Position numbers and translations under genes: made by a program
Assembly: GCA_964472135.1 (NCBI GenBank)
Contig: CAYYJB010000003.1
Span: 18,069 to 82,068 of the forward strand
DNA length: 64,000 nucleotides
Reading direction: 5' to 3'
Source of the DNA: JAUREX01 sp964472135
GTDB lineage: Bacteria; Pseudomonadota; Alphaproteobacteria; Rhodobacterales; Rhodobacteraceae
The notes under the pieces: model-generated
The model's database searches: none
Told to the model about the DNA's origin: nothing
The model's input: the letters and a program-made list of their open reading frames with translations, nothing else
Shown here: positions 36,183 to 44,893 of the stretch, piece by piece
How the letters are laid out: each line of letters starts with the position of its first letter
Numbering within the stretch: the first letter of the stretch is position 1

Positions 36183-36211
36183 GCGATACGCCCAAGCGGC
36201 ATGGATTGCAA
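36183..36211 (-). promoter_or_regulatory. Candidate lpd promoter (minus strand)
   Basis: On the minus strand TTGCAA (36211-36206) and TATCGC (36188-36183) are 17 bases apart, some 50 bases before the lpd start, in the 84-base gap after the DUF924 gene. The -10 match is modest. Confidence 0.4.
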
Positions 36212-36214
36212 CCC

Positions 36215-36784
36215 TCAGCCGCCGAGTGTTCTCAGGATTTCGGCATATCCGCCACCCGAGAGATACTCGGCCTCGGCCGGCGTCGTCGCGCGCCCGAGGG
36301 CCGCGTTGCGCGCCGGAAAGCGGCCGAAGCGCGCGATCACCTCGGCATGGGCGCGCGCGTGGCGCAGGTTGTCCGCCCCGGTCTCGGGCATCCGCGCCCC
36401 GATCAGGCGGACGCATTCGGCCTGCGCGGCCGCATCCTCGGCGTGCATGAAGGGCAGATAGAAGAACTGCCGGTCGGGTTCGGGCGCGGCCGTGTCCCAG
36501 CCGGCCGCGACCGCGCGGCGCGCGGCGGCAAGCGCGAGCGCATCGGTCGCGAAGGCGTCCGCCTGCCCGCGCCACATGTTGCGCGGCAACTGGTCGGTCA
36601 GGATTATGAAGCCGAGCGCGCCCGCCGCCCCCTCGACCCAGTGGTCAAGTCCGCCGTCGCGCGCCGCCCGCCAGAGGTCGGCGAAGCCCTCGCGCACCTC
36701 GGCATCGAGCGCCTCTCCGCCGGCATACCAGCCCTCGGGCCCGACCTCGTGCAGCCAGAAGTCCAGAACCTCGTGCGGGCCCAT
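36215..36784 (-). CDS. DUF924 family protein
   Basis: 189-residue alpha-helical protein of the DUF924 family. Recognised by EVLDFWLHEVGPEGWYAG at the N-terminus, LTDQLPRNMWRGQADAFATD in the middle, FFYLPFMHAED and FGRFPARNAALGR. Biochemical role unknown. It probably shares a transcript with the MFS gene upstream (9 bases apart). Confidence 0.88.
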   Translation of the reverse strand: MGPHEVLDFWLHEVGPEGWYAGGEALDAEVREGFADLWRAARDGGLDHWVEGAAGALGFIILTDQLPRNMWRGQADAFATDALALAAARRAVAAGWDTAAPEPDRQFFYLPFMHAEDAAAQAECVRLIGARMPETGADNLRHARAHAEVIARFGRFPARNAALGRATTPAEAEYLSGGGYAEILRTLGG

Positions 36785-36793
36785 GCTCCCCCT

Positions 36794-38050
36794 TCAGGCG
36801 CCGCCGCGCCGCGATCCGCCGTCATCGCCCTTGGCCTCGAGCACGGCCTCGACCGCGAGCGTCGAGGCGACGGGCGAGAGCGGCACGAAGCTACCCGATT
36901 CGCCCTTGGCGCGCGAGGGCCGGCGCGCCATGCGCCATGCGCCATAGGCCGCGAGCAGCGCGAGCAGGCTGCCGATGAACAGGAAGAACCCCCCCGGCCC
37001 GACCTGCTCCATCAGCCAGCCGGTGACGAGCGGCCCGCCGATGGCACCCAACCCGTTGAGGAACAACAGCCCCGATGAGGCCGAGGCCATCTGGTCGGAT
37101 TTCAGGAAGTCGTTCGTATGCGCGATCAGCAGCGAATAGACGGGGTTCGTCACCCCTCCCATCACCACCGACAGCACGAGCAGGAGCGCGAAGGGCAGAT
37201 CGAACACCGCTCCGATCAGCAGGATCGCTCCCCCGGCCCCCGACAGCATCACCACCAGCCGCCGCCGGTCCATCCGGTCCGACAGCCAGCCGATCGGATA
37301 TTGCGCGACGAGGCCCCCCACATAGATCGTGCCGACGAAGATCGTGATCTCGGGCACGCTGAGGCCCGCGAGCGTCCCCCAGACCGAGGCCATCCCGAAC
37401 ATCGCCGAAAAGACGCCCCCCGTCAGCAGCATCCCCGCACAGCCCAGCGGCGAGACGCGGAACAGCTCGGCAAACGACATGGCGCGCGTCCGCTCGAACC
37501 CGGGGCTCGGGGTGGCGGCCAGCAGGATCGGCGTGAACGCGAGCGAGACGAGCACCGAGGGGATGATGAACAGCTCATACCCCGACGGATCGCCGAGGTT
37601 CAGGATCGCCTGCGAGGTGATGATCCCCACCATCTGCACGATCATGTAGAGCGAAAGCGCCTGCCCCCGCGTCTCGTTCGTCGCGGCGTTGTTGAGCCAG
37701 CTCTCGGCGGTGACATAGACGCCCGCGAAGCAGAACCCGATCAGCACCCGCATCACCGCCCAGGCGATCCAGTCCGGCACCGCCGGATAGAGGACGAGGA
37801 TCGCCGAGATCATCGACCCCAGCGCCGCGAACACCCGCACATGGCCCACATTGCGGATCAGCTCGGGCGTGATGCGCGACCCGCCGAGGAAGCCCAGGAA
37901 ATAGGCCGCCATCACGACCGACATCGCCGAGGTCGAGAACCCCTCGATCCCGCCCCGGATGCCCAGGAGCGTCCCCTGCACCCCGTTCCCCACCATGAGG
38001 AGCAGGATGCCGAGCAGAAGCGGCCAGGTGGTGCGCAGGACGGCAAGCAT
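36794..38050 (-). CDS. MFS transporter
   Basis: 418-residue inner-membrane protein with about twelve hydrophobic segments in two six-span halves. The loop between spans 2 and 3 is present but degenerate (GSRITPELIRNVGHVR), and a similar LSDRMDRRR loop occurs in the second half. The fold resembles YcaD/small-solute MFS exporters; no substrate can be assigned. The C-terminus is a hydrophilic tail of about 45 residues. Confidence 0.88.
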   Translation of the reverse strand: MLAVLRTTWPLLLGILLLMVGNGVQGTLLGIRGGIEGFSTSAMSVVMAAYFLGFLGGSRITPELIRNVGHVRVFAALGSMISAILVLYPAVPDWIAWAVMRVLIGFCFAGVYVTAESWLNNAATNETRGQALSLYMIVQMVGIITSQAILNLGDPSGYELFIIPSVLVSLAFTPILLAATPSPGFERTRAMSFAELFRVSPLGCAGMLLTGGVFSAMFGMASVWGTLAGLSVPEITIFVGTIYVGGLVAQYPIGWLSDRMDRRRLVVMLSGAGGAILLIGAVFDLPFALLLVLSVVMGGVTNPVYSLLIAHTNDFLKSDQMASASSGLLFLNGLGAIGGPLVTGWLMEQVGPGGFFLFIGSLLALLAAYGAWRMARRPSRAKGESGSFVPLSPVASTLAVEAVLEAKGDDGGSRRGGA

Positions 38051-38089
38051 GATCTTCCCCGGGGCTGCGGCGGACAGGATCAGCCTTGT

Positions 38090-39196
38090 CTACCCCCCCG
38101 ACGCCGCGCCGTCCGCATCAGCCGCGACATTTCCCGCATCATCGGCGGCAAGCAGGAGCGAGGCATCGCCATAGGAATAGAAGCGATAGCCCCGCGCGAT
38201 CGCATGGGCATAGATCTCGCGGATCCGCCCGAGGCCCATCAGCGCCGCGACCAGCATGATGAGGGTCGATTTCGGCAGATGGAAATTCGTCATCAGCCCG
38301 TCGACCGCGCGAAAGCGGTAGCCGGGATAGATGAAGATGTCCGATGCCCCCTCCCACGGCTCGACCGCCCCGCCCGGCCCGGTGGCGGCGGTCTCGAGGA
38401 TGCGCAGCGCGGTGGTGCCGACGGCGATGACGCGCCCACCCTCGGCGCGGGTGCGCGCGATTTCCTCGGCCGCCTGCGCCGGCACGATGCCGCGCTCGGC
38501 GTGCATGCGGTGGCGCGCCGGATCCTCGACCGTCACGGGCAGAAAGGTTCCCGCCCCGACATGCAGCGTGACATGGCTGAACGCCACCCCGCGCGCGGCG
38601 AGCGCCTCGAGCAGCGCGGCATCGAAGTGCAGCGATGCGGTCGGCGCCGCGACGGCGCCCGGCACGCGGGCAAAGACGGTCTGGTAATCCTCGCTGTCCT
38701 GCGCGTCTGGCGCGCGGCGCTGCGCGATGTAGGGGGGCAGCGGCATCTGGCCGGCCTCGGCCAGCGCCTCCTCGAACGCCGCACCCTCGGCGTTGAAGTC
38801 GAGCACCGCATCCGCCGCGCGCCGCGCCATCACCCGCGCCGACAGGCGGGGGGAAAAGACGATCTCGTCGCCCTCGCGCAACCGCCGCAGCGGCTTGGCG
38901 AGCACCCGCCACCCCTGCGGCAGGGGTTCGAGCAGCGTGATCTCGACCTTCGCCACCCCCTCGCCCGGCGCGCCGGGGCGGGTGCGCGTGCCCGTCAGCC
39001 GGCCGGGGATGACCTTGGTGTCGTTCAGCACCAGCCGGTCGCCCGGGCGCAGGATCGCGGGCAGGTCGGAGACGCGCGCATCGCGGATCGCCCCCGCGCG
39101 GCCCGCGACCAGCAGCCGCGCCGAGCTGCGCGGCCGGGCCGGGCGCGTCGCGATCAGCGCCTCGGGCAGGTCGAAGTCGAAATCCTCAAGCCGCAT
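38090..39196 (-). CDS. queA: S-adenosylmethionine:tRNA ribosyltransferase-isomerase QueA
   Basis: 368-residue enzyme of queuosine synthesis that transfers and isomerises ribose from SAM onto preQ1 in tRNA. MRLEDFDFDLPEALIATRPA opens the protein; LNDTKVIPGRL, TLHVGAGTFLPV and TNFHLPKSTLIMLV are diagnostic. ATG at 39196 is family-like; a GTG four codons upstream exists. tgt, the partner gene, is not in the window. Confidence 0.95.
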   Translation of the reverse strand: MRLEDFDFDLPEALIATRPARPRSSARLLVAGRAGAIRDARVSDLPAILRPGDRLVLNDTKVIPGRLTGTRTRPGAPGEGVAKVEITLLEPLPQGWRVLAKPLRRLREGDEIVFSPRLSARVMARRAADAVLDFNAEGAAFEEALAEAGQMPLPPYIAQRRAPDAQDSEDYQTVFARVPGAVAAPTASLHFDAALLEALAARGVAFSHVTLHVGAGTFLPVTVEDPARHRMHAERGIVPAQAAEEIARTRAEGGRVIAVGTTALRILETAATGPGGAVEPWEGASDIFIYPGYRFRAVDGLMTNFHLPKSTLIMLVAALMGLGRIREIYAHAIARGYRFYSYGDASLLLAADDAGNVAADADGAASGG

Positions 39197-39299
39197 CCGC
39201 CCCGCCACCCTTTAAATCGGGGCGCGCCACGCTAGAACGCCCGTCGCGGGCCGACTGCCACGGCCGCCCGCCCTCTGCAACCATTTCGACAGGTCAGAC

Positions 39300-39761
39300 A
39301 TGCTTCAGCCCGGCGACATCGCCCCCGATTTCACCCTGCCGCGCGATGGCGGCGGCTCCGTCACCCTCTCGGCGCTCAGGCCGGGCAAGGTGGTGCTCTA
39401 TTTCTATCCCAAGGACGACACCTCGGGCTGCACGGCCGAGGCGCTCGACTTCACCGCACATGCCGCCGATTTCGCGGCCGCCGGCTGCACGGTCATCGGC
39501 ATCTCAAAGGACAGCGTGAAGTCGCACGACAAGTTCGTGGCCAAGCACGGGCTGGGGATCGTCCTTGCCTCGGATGAGGCGTCCGATACCTGCGAACGCT
39601 GGGGCGTCTGGGCCGAGAAAAGCATGTATGGCAAGAAATACATGGGGATAGAACGCTCGACCTTCCTCGTCGATGGGGCGGGGCGGATCGCGCAGGCCTG
39701 GACCAAGGTCAAGGTGCCGGGCCATGTGGCCGAAGTTCTGGCGGCCGCGCGCGCCCTCTGA
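39300..39761 (+). CDS. bcp: PrxQ/BCP-type thiol peroxidase
   Basis: 153-residue peroxiredoxin reducing hydroperoxides with thioredoxin. The peroxidatic Cys is C44 in DDTSGCTAEALDF. The common resolving Cys five residues later is absent (Leu49); C63 or C98 may resolve, or the enzyme works as a 1-Cys type. Divergent from queA, with an AGGTCAG site before the ATG. Confidence 0.93.
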   Translation: MLQPGDIAPDFTLPRDGGGSVTLSALRPGKVVLYFYPKDDTSGCTAEALDFTAHAADFAAAGCTVIGISKDSVKSHDKFVAKHGLGIVLASDEASDTCERWGVWAEKSMYGKKYMGIERSTFLVDGAGRIAQAWTKVKVPGHVAEVLAAARAL

Positions 39762-39847
39762 CGCGCGCGACGCTTGCGAATCGCCCGCGCTTCGGGCGAC
39801 TGTCCGAAGCTGATCGGCATCTCGCCGGTCGCACCCGAGGGAACGAG

Positions 39848-40324
39848 ATGGCGATGTTCGGCAAGACCAGGATCAACGAACCCGGCCCGCGCCTGACGGC
39901 CGAGCCCGAGCCGCAGGTGCCCGCCGTCATGCCCCCGTCCGCGCCCGAGGTGCACCGGCCGCGCAGTGGCGTGTCGGTGCTTTCATCTGACCTCACGGTG
40001 ATCGGCAACATCACCACCGAGGGCGACATCCAGATCGAGGGCGTGGTCGAGGGCGACATCCGCGCCCACCTCGTCACCATCGGCGAAAGCGCCACCATCC
40101 GGGGCGAGATCGTGGCCGAGGACATGGTCATCAATGGCCGCGTGATCGGGCGCGTGCGCGGCCTCAAGATCCGCCTCACCTCGACCGCGCTGGTCGAGGG
40201 CGACATCATCCACAAGACCATCGCGATCGAGGCCGGCGCCCATTTCGAGGGTTCGGTGCAGCGCCACGACGATCCGATCAACGCCGCCGCCGCCCGGCCC
40301 ACCCCCCGCCGCATCACGGGCTAG
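39848..40324 (+). CDS. Bactofilin family cytoskeletal protein
   Basis: 158-residue bactofilin: flexible Pro-rich N-terminus (about 1-40), a central beta-helix domain with short repeating rungs (SDLTVIGNITTEGDIQIEG, RAHLVTIGESATIRGEI) and a Pro/Arg tail. Bactofilins form nucleotide-free filaments that localise cell-wall or envelope enzymes. The often adjacent M23 peptidase gene is missing. Convergent with the large beta-helix gene, 17 bases apart. Confidence 0.9.
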   Translation: MAMFGKTRINEPGPRLTAEPEPQVPAVMPPSAPEVHRPRSGVSVLSSDLTVIGNITTEGDIQIEGVVEGDIRAHLVTIGESATIRGEIVAEDMVINGRVIGRVRGLKIRLTSTALVEGDIIHKTIAIEAGAHFEGSVQRHDDPINAAAARPTPRRITG

Positions 40325-40341
40325 GGGGCGGGCGCCCCGCG

Positions 40342-42630
40342 TCAGGGGTTGTCGGCGCGGATCGTCACATTCACCGCCCCCGTCACCGCCAGGGGCCAGT
40401 TGAGCGTCACGAGGTTCTGCGCCCCGCCCTGCTCGGCGCGGCTATAGGGCATGTCGAACCGCACCGCGCCGCCTGCGCTGATCAGCCCGTCGGCCACCAC
40501 CGACACCACATTGCGCGCCCGCCCCCCGAAGGGCAGCGTGCCGAGCGGGTCGATCGTCCAGGTCGCCGCCGCCCCGGTCTGTGCATGGCGCACGAAGGTC
40601 GGGTTGAAGACGGGCGTCGTGATGCCGTTGAAGGCGTTCGCCTGCACCACGATGTTGCGATAGCGCCCCGGATCGAGGGCGGCAAAGCTCGTATCTACCT
40701 TGTCGACCCGGTCGATCGTGCCGTTGAAGGTGCGAAAGACGTTGTCGGTGATCGACAGCCCCTGGATGAAATGCCCCGGCCCGTGGGGTGTGATCACGAT
40801 GAAGGCGAACGAGGGGACCATGTTGCTGACGACGAAGGTGTTGCCGGTGATGGTCAGGCCGCCAAAGCTGAACTGGTTGGCGAATGAGGGATCGTCCTCG
40901 CGCTCGTTCGTCAGTTCGATGAAGGCGTTGTCGATGTAGTTGCCGGTGACGGCCGCGCGCATGTTGATGGCGGTGAACACGATCCCCGCCCGGCGTACCC
41001 CCGGCGTCTCCTCGTCGCCCTGAAAGAAGTGGTTGCCGATGAACATGTGTCCGGTGCCGTGGACGATCGCGAAATTGCCGAAGCGCACGATGCGGTTGTC
41101 GCGGATCTTGGCATCATTGGCATTGATGTTGAGGCAGATCGAGGTGCGGTCCTGCGCGCGCAGGCTCTGCTCGCTCGAGAGGAACTGGCACTCATCGACC
41201 AGAAGCCCCTGACAGCCCAGCCCGATCGAGGTCAGCGCCCTGTCCTTCGGCGCGTTCACGACGCAGCCGTGCATCCTGAATGTCAGCCCCGCCGGCGCAA
41301 GGATGACCCCGCTCGCGATCCCGCTGCACACGAGCTCGAGGTTCGTCAGCTCAAACTTGTCGAGCTTGCCGAAGCCCGAAAAGTCGAGGATGTAGCGGTG
41401 CCGCGTGAAGCCATAGACCCGCGTCCCGCCCGTATATCCCGCCGGCGCGCTGAGCTCGACGGTCTGCGCGGCAAGGTTGACCGAGCGCACATAGGTCTCG
41501 CGCGCTATCCCCGCCCCGGTCACGAGCGAGCCCGGAACGATGCCCGCGATGTTCTGCACCCCGGTCAGCAGCGTGGGCTGCGCGGTTGAAAATGTCGCCT
41601 GCGAGCTGACGGTCGCGCTCTCCCACGCCGGACCGGCCACGACCGAAAGCTGGCCGTTCGTCAGCACCCGGCGCCGGGCGAACTGTTCGCCCTGACGCCC
41701 GGCAAGCGCCGCGACATCGAGCGGCGCCGTCACATCGACGGTGCGACCGCCGAGATCCAGAACGACATGATCGGTAAAGAAAAAGAGCGCCTGAATGGCC
41801 TTGCGCAGCCCCTCGGCCTCGTTGCCGAAGGCGCGCGCATAGGTCGGCAGGTCGAAGTTCTGCGTCAGGCTGAGCCGCGCCGTCTCGGGCATCGACAGCC
41901 GCCCCTCGAAGCGCACCTGCGCGTTGAGGGTGATGTTGCCGTTGAGCCGATAGGTCCCCGCCGAGATGACAAGGGTCCGCCCCGCCGCCGCCGCATCGGC
42001 CAGGAGGAAGGCCGCGCTGTCGTCCGTCACCCCGTCGCCCATGGCGCCATAGTCGCGCACATCGACCCAATCCATCATCACGCGGTGAAAGACATCCGTC
42101 CCGTCCAGAACCTCGATGTCGTCGATGCGCACGATCCCGCCGTTCGGCCCCGTGAGGTCGATCCCGACATGGGCATAGACGGGCACCGTGCCCCAGACCA
42201 TGTCGACCCCCGCCCGCCGGCCCGAGCCGATCACCGCCTCGAGCGTATAGACGCTGCCATAGCGCGTCAGCGTCAGGGGCTGCCCCTCCTGGATCACGCC
42301 CGCCACGTTGCGCCCGGCCGCATCCCCCGCCCAGGCCGCGATCCGCACCGTCGGCAGATTGCCCGAGATCGCCTTGATCCGCACGCGGACGCGCAGATAC
42401 ATCCCCGGCACGATGGGCGTCTGGCCCATGTGGCGCAGCTTCTGGCGATCCTGGGTCTTGATGAGGTCGAGCGAGCCGCCGAAATCGGGGTCCGCCGGCA
42501 CATAGGCCGCGTTCGCCGCTCCTGCATAGCTGGGCGAGCCGGGCGTGCCGTCCCCGCTCGACCACACCCCGAGCCCCGCCGAAAAGGGCGGCGGCATCAG
42601 CACCAGCCCGTCCGTGATCGCCTTGTTCAT
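40342..42630 (-). CDS. Large right-handed beta-helix protein (pectate-lyase/GH28-related), possible GTA head spike
   Basis: 762-residue protein without a signal peptide. Residues 1-180 look like a beta-sandwich carbohydrate-binding part (LMPPPFSAGLGVWSSGDGTP); residues 188-208 (WVDVRDYGAMGDGVTDD) are the classic entry to a pectate-lyase-3 beta-helix, followed by Asn-rich rungs such as IRDNRIVRFGNF and ITGNTFVVSN to about residue 660 and a beta C-terminal cap. This architecture is typical of phage tail-spikes and of envelope polysaccharide-acting proteins. My recollection is that Rhodobacterales carry homologues as gene-transfer-agent head-spike proteins; the lack of export signal and a CtrA-like site upstream suit that. 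No other phage gene is nearby. The start at 42630 is preferred over an upstream in-frame start. Confidence 0.82.
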   Translation of the reverse strand: MNKAITDGLVLMPPPFSAGLGVWSSGDGTPGSPSYAGAANAAYVPADPDFGGSLDLIKTQDRQKLRHMGQTPIVPGMYLRVRVRIKAISGNLPTVRIAAWAGDAAGRNVAGVIQEGQPLTLTRYGSVYTLEAVIGSGRRAGVDMVWGTVPVYAHVGIDLTGPNGGIVRIDDIEVLDGTDVFHRVMMDWVDVRDYGAMGDGVTDDSAAFLLADAAAAGRTLVISAGTYRLNGNITLNAQVRFEGRLSMPETARLSLTQNFDLPTYARAFGNEAEGLRKAIQALFFFTDHVVLDLGGRTVDVTAPLDVAALAGRQGEQFARRRVLTNGQLSVVAGPAWESATVSSQATFSTAQPTLLTGVQNIAGIVPGSLVTGAGIARETYVRSVNLAAQTVELSAPAGYTGGTRVYGFTRHRYILDFSGFGKLDKFELTNLELVCSGIASGVILAPAGLTFRMHGCVVNAPKDRALTSIGLGCQGLLVDECQFLSSEQSLRAQDRTSICLNINANDAKIRDNRIVRFGNFAIVHGTGHMFIGNHFFQGDEETPGVRRAGIVFTAINMRAAVTGNYIDNAFIELTNEREDDPSFANQFSFGGLTITGNTFVVSNMVPSFAFIVITPHGPGHFIQGLSITDNVFRTFNGTIDRVDKVDTSFAALDPGRYRNIVVQANAFNGITTPVFNPTFVRHAQTGAAATWTIDPLGTLPFGGRARNVVSVVADGLISAGGAVRFDMPYSRAEQGGAQNLVTLNWPLAVTGAVNVTIRADNP

Positions 42631-42690
42631 CGCGCACCCCCATCTTCGCGCGCCGGGCCCCGATCGGGCCGGCAAACGCGAGGAGGGGTA

Positions 42691-42706
42691 TCAACGAAGC
42701 GTTAAC
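42691..42706. promoter_or_regulatory. CtrA-like binding site upstream of the beta-helix gene
   Basis: TCAA-N7-TTAAC, one base from the full CtrA consensus TTAA-N7-TTAAC, lies 61 bases upstream of the beta-helix start in a gap of 115 bases. TTAA tetramers are rare in this GC-rich window. A second near-consensus site lies at 46102. Confidence 0.42.
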
Positions 42707-42745
42707 GAAACCCGGCTGCCGCGCACGCTCGCATGCAACGGCCGC

Positions 42746-43480
42746 TCAGCCCCGGCCGATGAAGGGCATCGTCGTGGCGATCACGGTCATGAACTGCACA
42801 TTCGCCTCGGGCGGTAGCGAAGCCATGTGCAGGACCGACCGCGCCACATCCGCCACATCCATCGTCGCCTCGACCGCGAGCCGCCCGTCCGCCTGCGGCA
42901 CGCCCTTCGTCATCGCATCGACCATGCCCGTCAGCGCATTGCCGACATCGATCTGCCCGCAGGCGATGCCATGGGCGCGGCCATCGAGGGACAGCGCCTT
43001 GGTCAGGCCGGTGACCGCGTGCTTGGTCATGGTATAGGGCGCCGACCCGAGCCGCGGCACATGGGCCGAAACCGAGCCGTTGTTGATGATCCGGCCGCCC
43101 TTCGGATCCTGCCGGCGCATGATGCCGAAGGCCGCGCGCGCGCACAGATACATCCCGTCGATGTTGACGGCCGAGATCGCGCGCCAATCCTCGAGCGCGA
43201 TCTCGTCGATCATCCCCGAGGGCAGGAAGATGCCCGCGTTGTTGAAGAGCGCATCGAGCCGCCCGAAGGCGCGCGCGCAGTCGGCGAACCCGCGCTCGAC
43301 CTCGGCCGCGTCCGTCACGTCGAATGGCAGCACCAGGGCATCGGGATGCCCCCCCGCCGCCTCGCGCAACGGCTCCGCGCGCCGCCCGACCAGCGCCACG
43401 CGCCAGCCCGCCCCGAGGAATTCCCGCGCGGTCGCCCGCCCGATGCCCGCCCCCGCACCCGTGATCATGATCGTCTTCAT
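42746..43480 (-). CDS. Short-chain dehydrogenase/reductase (SDR)
   Basis: 244-residue classical SDR, NAD(P)-binding motif TGAGAGIG at residues 7-14, NNAG at 80-83 and the catalytic S136-Y149-K153 set (NGSVS, YTMTK). Arg after the second strand (VGRR) hints at NADP preference. It overlaps the hydroxypyruvate-isomerase-like gene by ATGA. The pair could act in aldose/hydroxypyruvate or sugar-acid metabolism; the substrate is unknown. Confidence 0.9.
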   Translation of the reverse strand: MKTIMITGAGAGIGRATAREFLGAGWRVALVGRRAEPLREAAGGHPDALVLPFDVTDAAEVERGFADCARAFGRLDALFNNAGIFLPSGMIDEIALEDWRAISAVNIDGMYLCARAAFGIMRRQDPKGGRIINNGSVSAHVPRLGSAPYTMTKHAVTGLTKALSLDGRAHGIACGQIDVGNALTGMVDAMTKGVPQADGRLAVEATMDVADVARSVLHMASLPPEANVQFMTVIATTMPFIGRG

Positions 43481-44280
43481 CGCCCGCCCTCCGCCGCGCG
43501 GGCCGCAAGCCGCGCGCGCATCTCCGCCAGCCAGCCGAGCCCCTCGGCCGTCCGCCCCGACCGCGGGCGGTATTCGGCCCCCACATGCCCCGCCCAGCCC
43601 GCCGCGGCAAGGGCGGCCAGAACCTCGGCCAGATCGACCTCGCCCCGCCCCGGCTCGCCCCGGTCGGGAACGGCCGCGATCTGCACATGCCCGATCCGCC
43701 CCAGATGCCGCCCGATCGCGGTGATGAGGTCGCCCTGCATGATCTGGACATGATAGCAATCGAACATGAGGCGCAGGTTTTCCGCCCCGACCGCCCCGAT
43801 CGTCCGCACCGCCCCCGCGAGGCTTGCATAATGATAGCCCGGCACGTCGCGCCGGTTGATCGGCTCGATCAGCACCTCGAGGCCGCGCAGGGCGGCCTCG
43901 GCGGCGGCAAGGCGCAGGTTCGCGCGCAGCACCGCCTCGGCCGCGCGCCCGCCGCCCGACTTGCCCGCCATGACATGCACGGCCCCCGCCCCGATCCCGG
44001 CCGCATGGTCGAGCGCGCGCAGGATCGCCTCGCGCGCCTCGGCCTCGCGCCCGGGCAGGGCGGCAAGGCCGAAATCGCCGCGCCCGAGGTCTCCGGGCGG
44101 GGTGTTGATCGCGATCATCCTGATGCCTGCATCCCGCAGCGCCGCGCGCGTGTCGGCCACCGGCACATCATAGGGAAAGTGGCATTCGACCGCGTCGAAC
44201 CCGTCGCGCGCCGCCTGCCCGATCCGCGCCAGGAACGGCAGGTCGAGATAGAGAAACCCCAGATTGGCCGAAAACCGCAT
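43477..44280 (-). CDS. Hydroxypyruvate isomerase family TIM barrel
   Basis: 267-residue protein of the Hyi/OtnI family. MRFSANLGFLYLDLPFLARI, VECHFPYD, IEPINRRDVPGY and the closing AEYRPR with its metal-binding Glu are family hallmarks. It would interconvert hydroxypyruvate and tartronate semialdehyde or a related 2-oxo-tetronate. No gcl or glyoxylate genes are adjacent, so the exact substrate stays open. Confidence 0.88.
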   Translation of the reverse strand: MRFSANLGFLYLDLPFLARIGQAARDGFDAVECHFPYDVPVADTRAALRDAGIRMIAINTPPGDLGRGDFGLAALPGREAEAREAILRALDHAAGIGAGAVHVMAGKSGGGRAAEAVLRANLRLAAAEAALRGLEVLIEPINRRDVPGYHYASLAGAVRTIGAVGAENLRLMFDCYHVQIMQGDLITAIGRHLGRIGHVQIAAVPDRGEPGRGEVDLAEVLAALAAAGWAGHVGAEYRPRSGRTAEGLGWLAEMRARLAARAAEGGR

Positions 44281-44372
44281 CCCCGCCCCCCTCGCGCGCC
44301 CGTTCTGCGGGTGCGGGGCCGGGGTTGTCAACGCTTGCCCCCGCGTGCGGGCCGGGCCAGTGTCGGAGGCGG

Positions 44373-44400
44373 CGGGTCGGGCGCTGCGGGTCGGGCGCTG
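44373..44400 (+). repeat. Perfect 14-bp tandem duplication
   Basis: CGGGTCGGGCGCTG occurs twice in direct tandem, 20 bases before the YqaA-like ATG. It lies in the 139-base gap between divergent genes, which otherwise holds only a Cys/Gly-free noncoding stretch and no clear promoter. Confidence 0.6.
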
Positions 44401-44419
44401 CGGATCTGGGCGGGGTGGC

Positions 44420-44854
44420 ATGGGCATCTGGGCGGAACTGGGCGGGCTCTTCGCGGCGGCGTTCCTCTCGGCCACGCTGCTGCCCGGATCGTCCGAGGTG
44501 GTGCTGGTGGCCCTCCTGCAGGCCGAGGGCGGGGCGGGGCCGCTGCCCGCCGTCGCGGTCGCGAGCCTCGGCAACACGCTCGGCGCCGTCGTCACCTGGG
44601 CGATCGGGCTCGGCCTTGCCACCGCGGGTGCGGCGCGGATGGGCGAGGGCACGCGCGCCCGCCTCGCCCGGGCCGAGGCATGGCACCGCCGGCTCGGGAT
44701 CTGGTCGCTCCTGCTGTCGTGGGTGCCGGTCGTGGGCGACCCGATCGTGCTGCTCGCGGGGGTCCTGCGCACGCCCTTCTGGCCCTTCCTGATCCTCGTG
44801 GGCCTCGGCAAGACGGCGCGCTATGCGGCCCTTGCCGCCATCGCGGGCGGCTGA
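44420..44854 (+). CDS. YqaA-like DedA-family (SNARE-associated) membrane protein
   Basis: 144-residue inner-membrane protein with about four hydrophobic segments. LGGLFAAAFLSATLLPGSSEV, NTLGAVVTW and the SWVPVVGDPIVLLAGVLR loop identify the YqaA branch of the DedA/VTT superfamily. Members are implicated in lipid scrambling or ion homeostasis. The start at 44420 gives a typical MGIWAEL opening. Confidence 0.85.
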   Translation: MGIWAELGGLFAAAFLSATLLPGSSEVVLVALLQAEGGAGPLPAVAVASLGNTLGAVVTWAIGLGLATAGAARMGEGTRARLARAEAWHRRLGIWSLLLSWVPVVGDPIVLLAGVLRTPFWPFLILVGLGKTARYAALAAIAGG

Positions 44855-44893
44855 GGCTGGCGCAGGCCGCGCGGCCGGTGCATCCTGCGCGTC

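Noticed and set aside
33152..37078. A plus-strand open frame of about 1300 codons across murD, lpd and the MFS gene
   Set aside because: It runs opposite clear MurD, lpd and DUF924 genes and shows no domain or codon signature; a GC-rich shadow frame.
40342..42630. Prophage remnant
   Set aside because: No other phage-like gene, integrase or att-like repeat is nearby; neighbours are housekeeping genes. GTA accessory origin is kept as a hypothesis instead.
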